A DNA stretch of 7,594 bases from RBG-16-66-20 sp035517595. Lineage in GTDB: Bacteria; Pseudomonadota; Gammaproteobacteria; Burkholderiales; SG8-39. Below the pieces are notes generated by a model. That model made no database searches. It was not told where the DNA came from and saw only the letters and a program-made list of their open reading frames with translations. Where the stretch lies: NCBI GenBank assembly GCA_035517595.1, contig DATIYN010000207.1:1-7594 (forward strand). Direction: 5' to 3'. Made by a program: the position numbers and the translations under genes. Positions within the stretch are counted from its first letter, which is position 1. Each line of letters begins with the position of its first letter. Below, piece after piece: positions 7,174 through 7,594 of this stretch.

Positions 7174-7594
7174 CTTGGACATGGATGCCTTCTACGCGTC
7201 GGTGGCGCAGCGCGACGATCCGCGCCTGCGCGGCCGCCCGGTCGCGGTCGGCGGGCGGCCCGAGTCGCGTGGCGTGGTGGCGGCGGCGAGCTACGAGGCG
7301 CGCGAGTTCGGCGTGCGCTCCGCGATGCCCATGGCGCGCGCGTTGCGCCTGTGTCCCGGGCTGGTCGTCGTGCCTCCCGACTTCGCGAAATACAAGCAGG
7401 TGTCGCAGCAGGTGATGGCGCTGCTTCGCGCCTGCACCGAGCTCGTCGAGCCGCTGTCGCTCGACGAGGCCTACCTCGACGTCACCGCGAACGCGTGGGG
7501 CGAGCCCTACGCGAGCCGGGTGGCGCGGCGCCTCAAGGAGCAGATCCGCCGCGAGACCGGGCTCACGGCTTCCGCGGGCGTGGCGCCGAACAAG
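7157..7594 (+). CDS. dinB: DNA polymerase IV (Y-family), N-terminal part (3' end outside window)
   Basis: The frame is open from the ATG to the window edge and gives 146 residues of a protein normally about 350-400 long. DinB is a low-fidelity translesion polymerase. The start MRRIVHLDMDAFYASV is the standard Pol IV N-terminus, with metal-binding Asp8 and the aromatic steric-gate position occupied by Tyr13. The second catalytic motif, SLDEAYLDVT, carries Asp103 and Glu104 at the same spacing as in E. coli. PVAVGG, SYEAREFGVRSAMPMARA and TASAGVAPNK are further conserved blocks. Residue 17, often Glu after SV in this family, is Ala here. No Shine-Dalgarno is present and the LexA box ends 1 bp before the ATG, so the message is probably leaderless and LexA-controlled. 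Truncation is due only to the window boundary. Confidence 0.97.
   Translation, partial: MRRIVHLDMDAFYASVAQRDDPRLRGRPVAVGGRPESRGVVAAASYEAREFGVRSAMPMARALRLCPGLVVVPPDFAKYKQVSQQVMALLRACTELVEPLSLDEAYLDVTANAWGEPYASRVARRLKEQIRRETGLTASAGVAPNK

Noticed and set aside
6433..7182. Upstream in-frame extension of the histidine kinase through lexA
   Set aside because: The frame happens to be open, but its residues are Arg/Pro/Ala-rich shadow of lexA. The true LexA frame is conserved along its whole length.

Overview
The window is GC-rich (roughly 70%), densely coding chromosomal DNA. It most likely comes from a betaproteobacterium, perhaps Burkholderiales or a relative. The reasons are close resemblance to the proteobacterial LexA, DinB and DnaE2 families, a LexA box of the CTGT-N8-ACAG type, and TATAAT-like -10 elements placed directly in front of start codons. 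The taxonomic call is inference. I see no tRNA, rRNA, insertion sequence, CRISPR array or phage gene, and no gene-free stretch longer than about 80 bp.

Layout. (1) Positions 1-1451 (+) hold the C-terminal part of error-prone polymerase DnaE2/ImuC, followed by a small hairpin. (2) Positions 1505-4236 (+) hold a compact three-gene signalling cluster: a 100-residue Hpt phosphotransfer protein, a receiver-class III nucleotide cyclase fusion overlapping it by 8 bp, and a receiver-Ser/Thr kinase fusion 31 bp further on. (3) Positions 4244-6432 (-), converging on that cluster with only 7 bp between stop codons, hold a single-domain response regulator and, upstream of it, a membrane PAS histidine kinase. 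(4) Positions 6510-7136 (-) encode LexA. (5) From 7157 (+), divergent from lexA across a 20-bp gap filled by a LexA box, dinB (DNA polymerase IV) begins and runs off the window.

How they may work together. Two SOS mutagenesis polymerases and their repressor flank a signalling block with every step of a His-Asp-His-Asp phosphorelay on separate proteins: kinase (His379), stand-alone receiver (Asp58), stand-alone Hpt (His48), and two terminal receivers (Asp67 on the cyclase, Asp55 on the Ser/Thr kinase). The simplest reading is one membrane sensor feeding two outputs, a cyclic nucleotide and protein phosphorylation. The kinase and regulator genes lie downstream of lexA on the same strand, so read-through could link them to DNA damage, although the kinase also has its own -10 element. 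The domain assignments are firm; the wiring between proteins is inference from gene order and complementarity.
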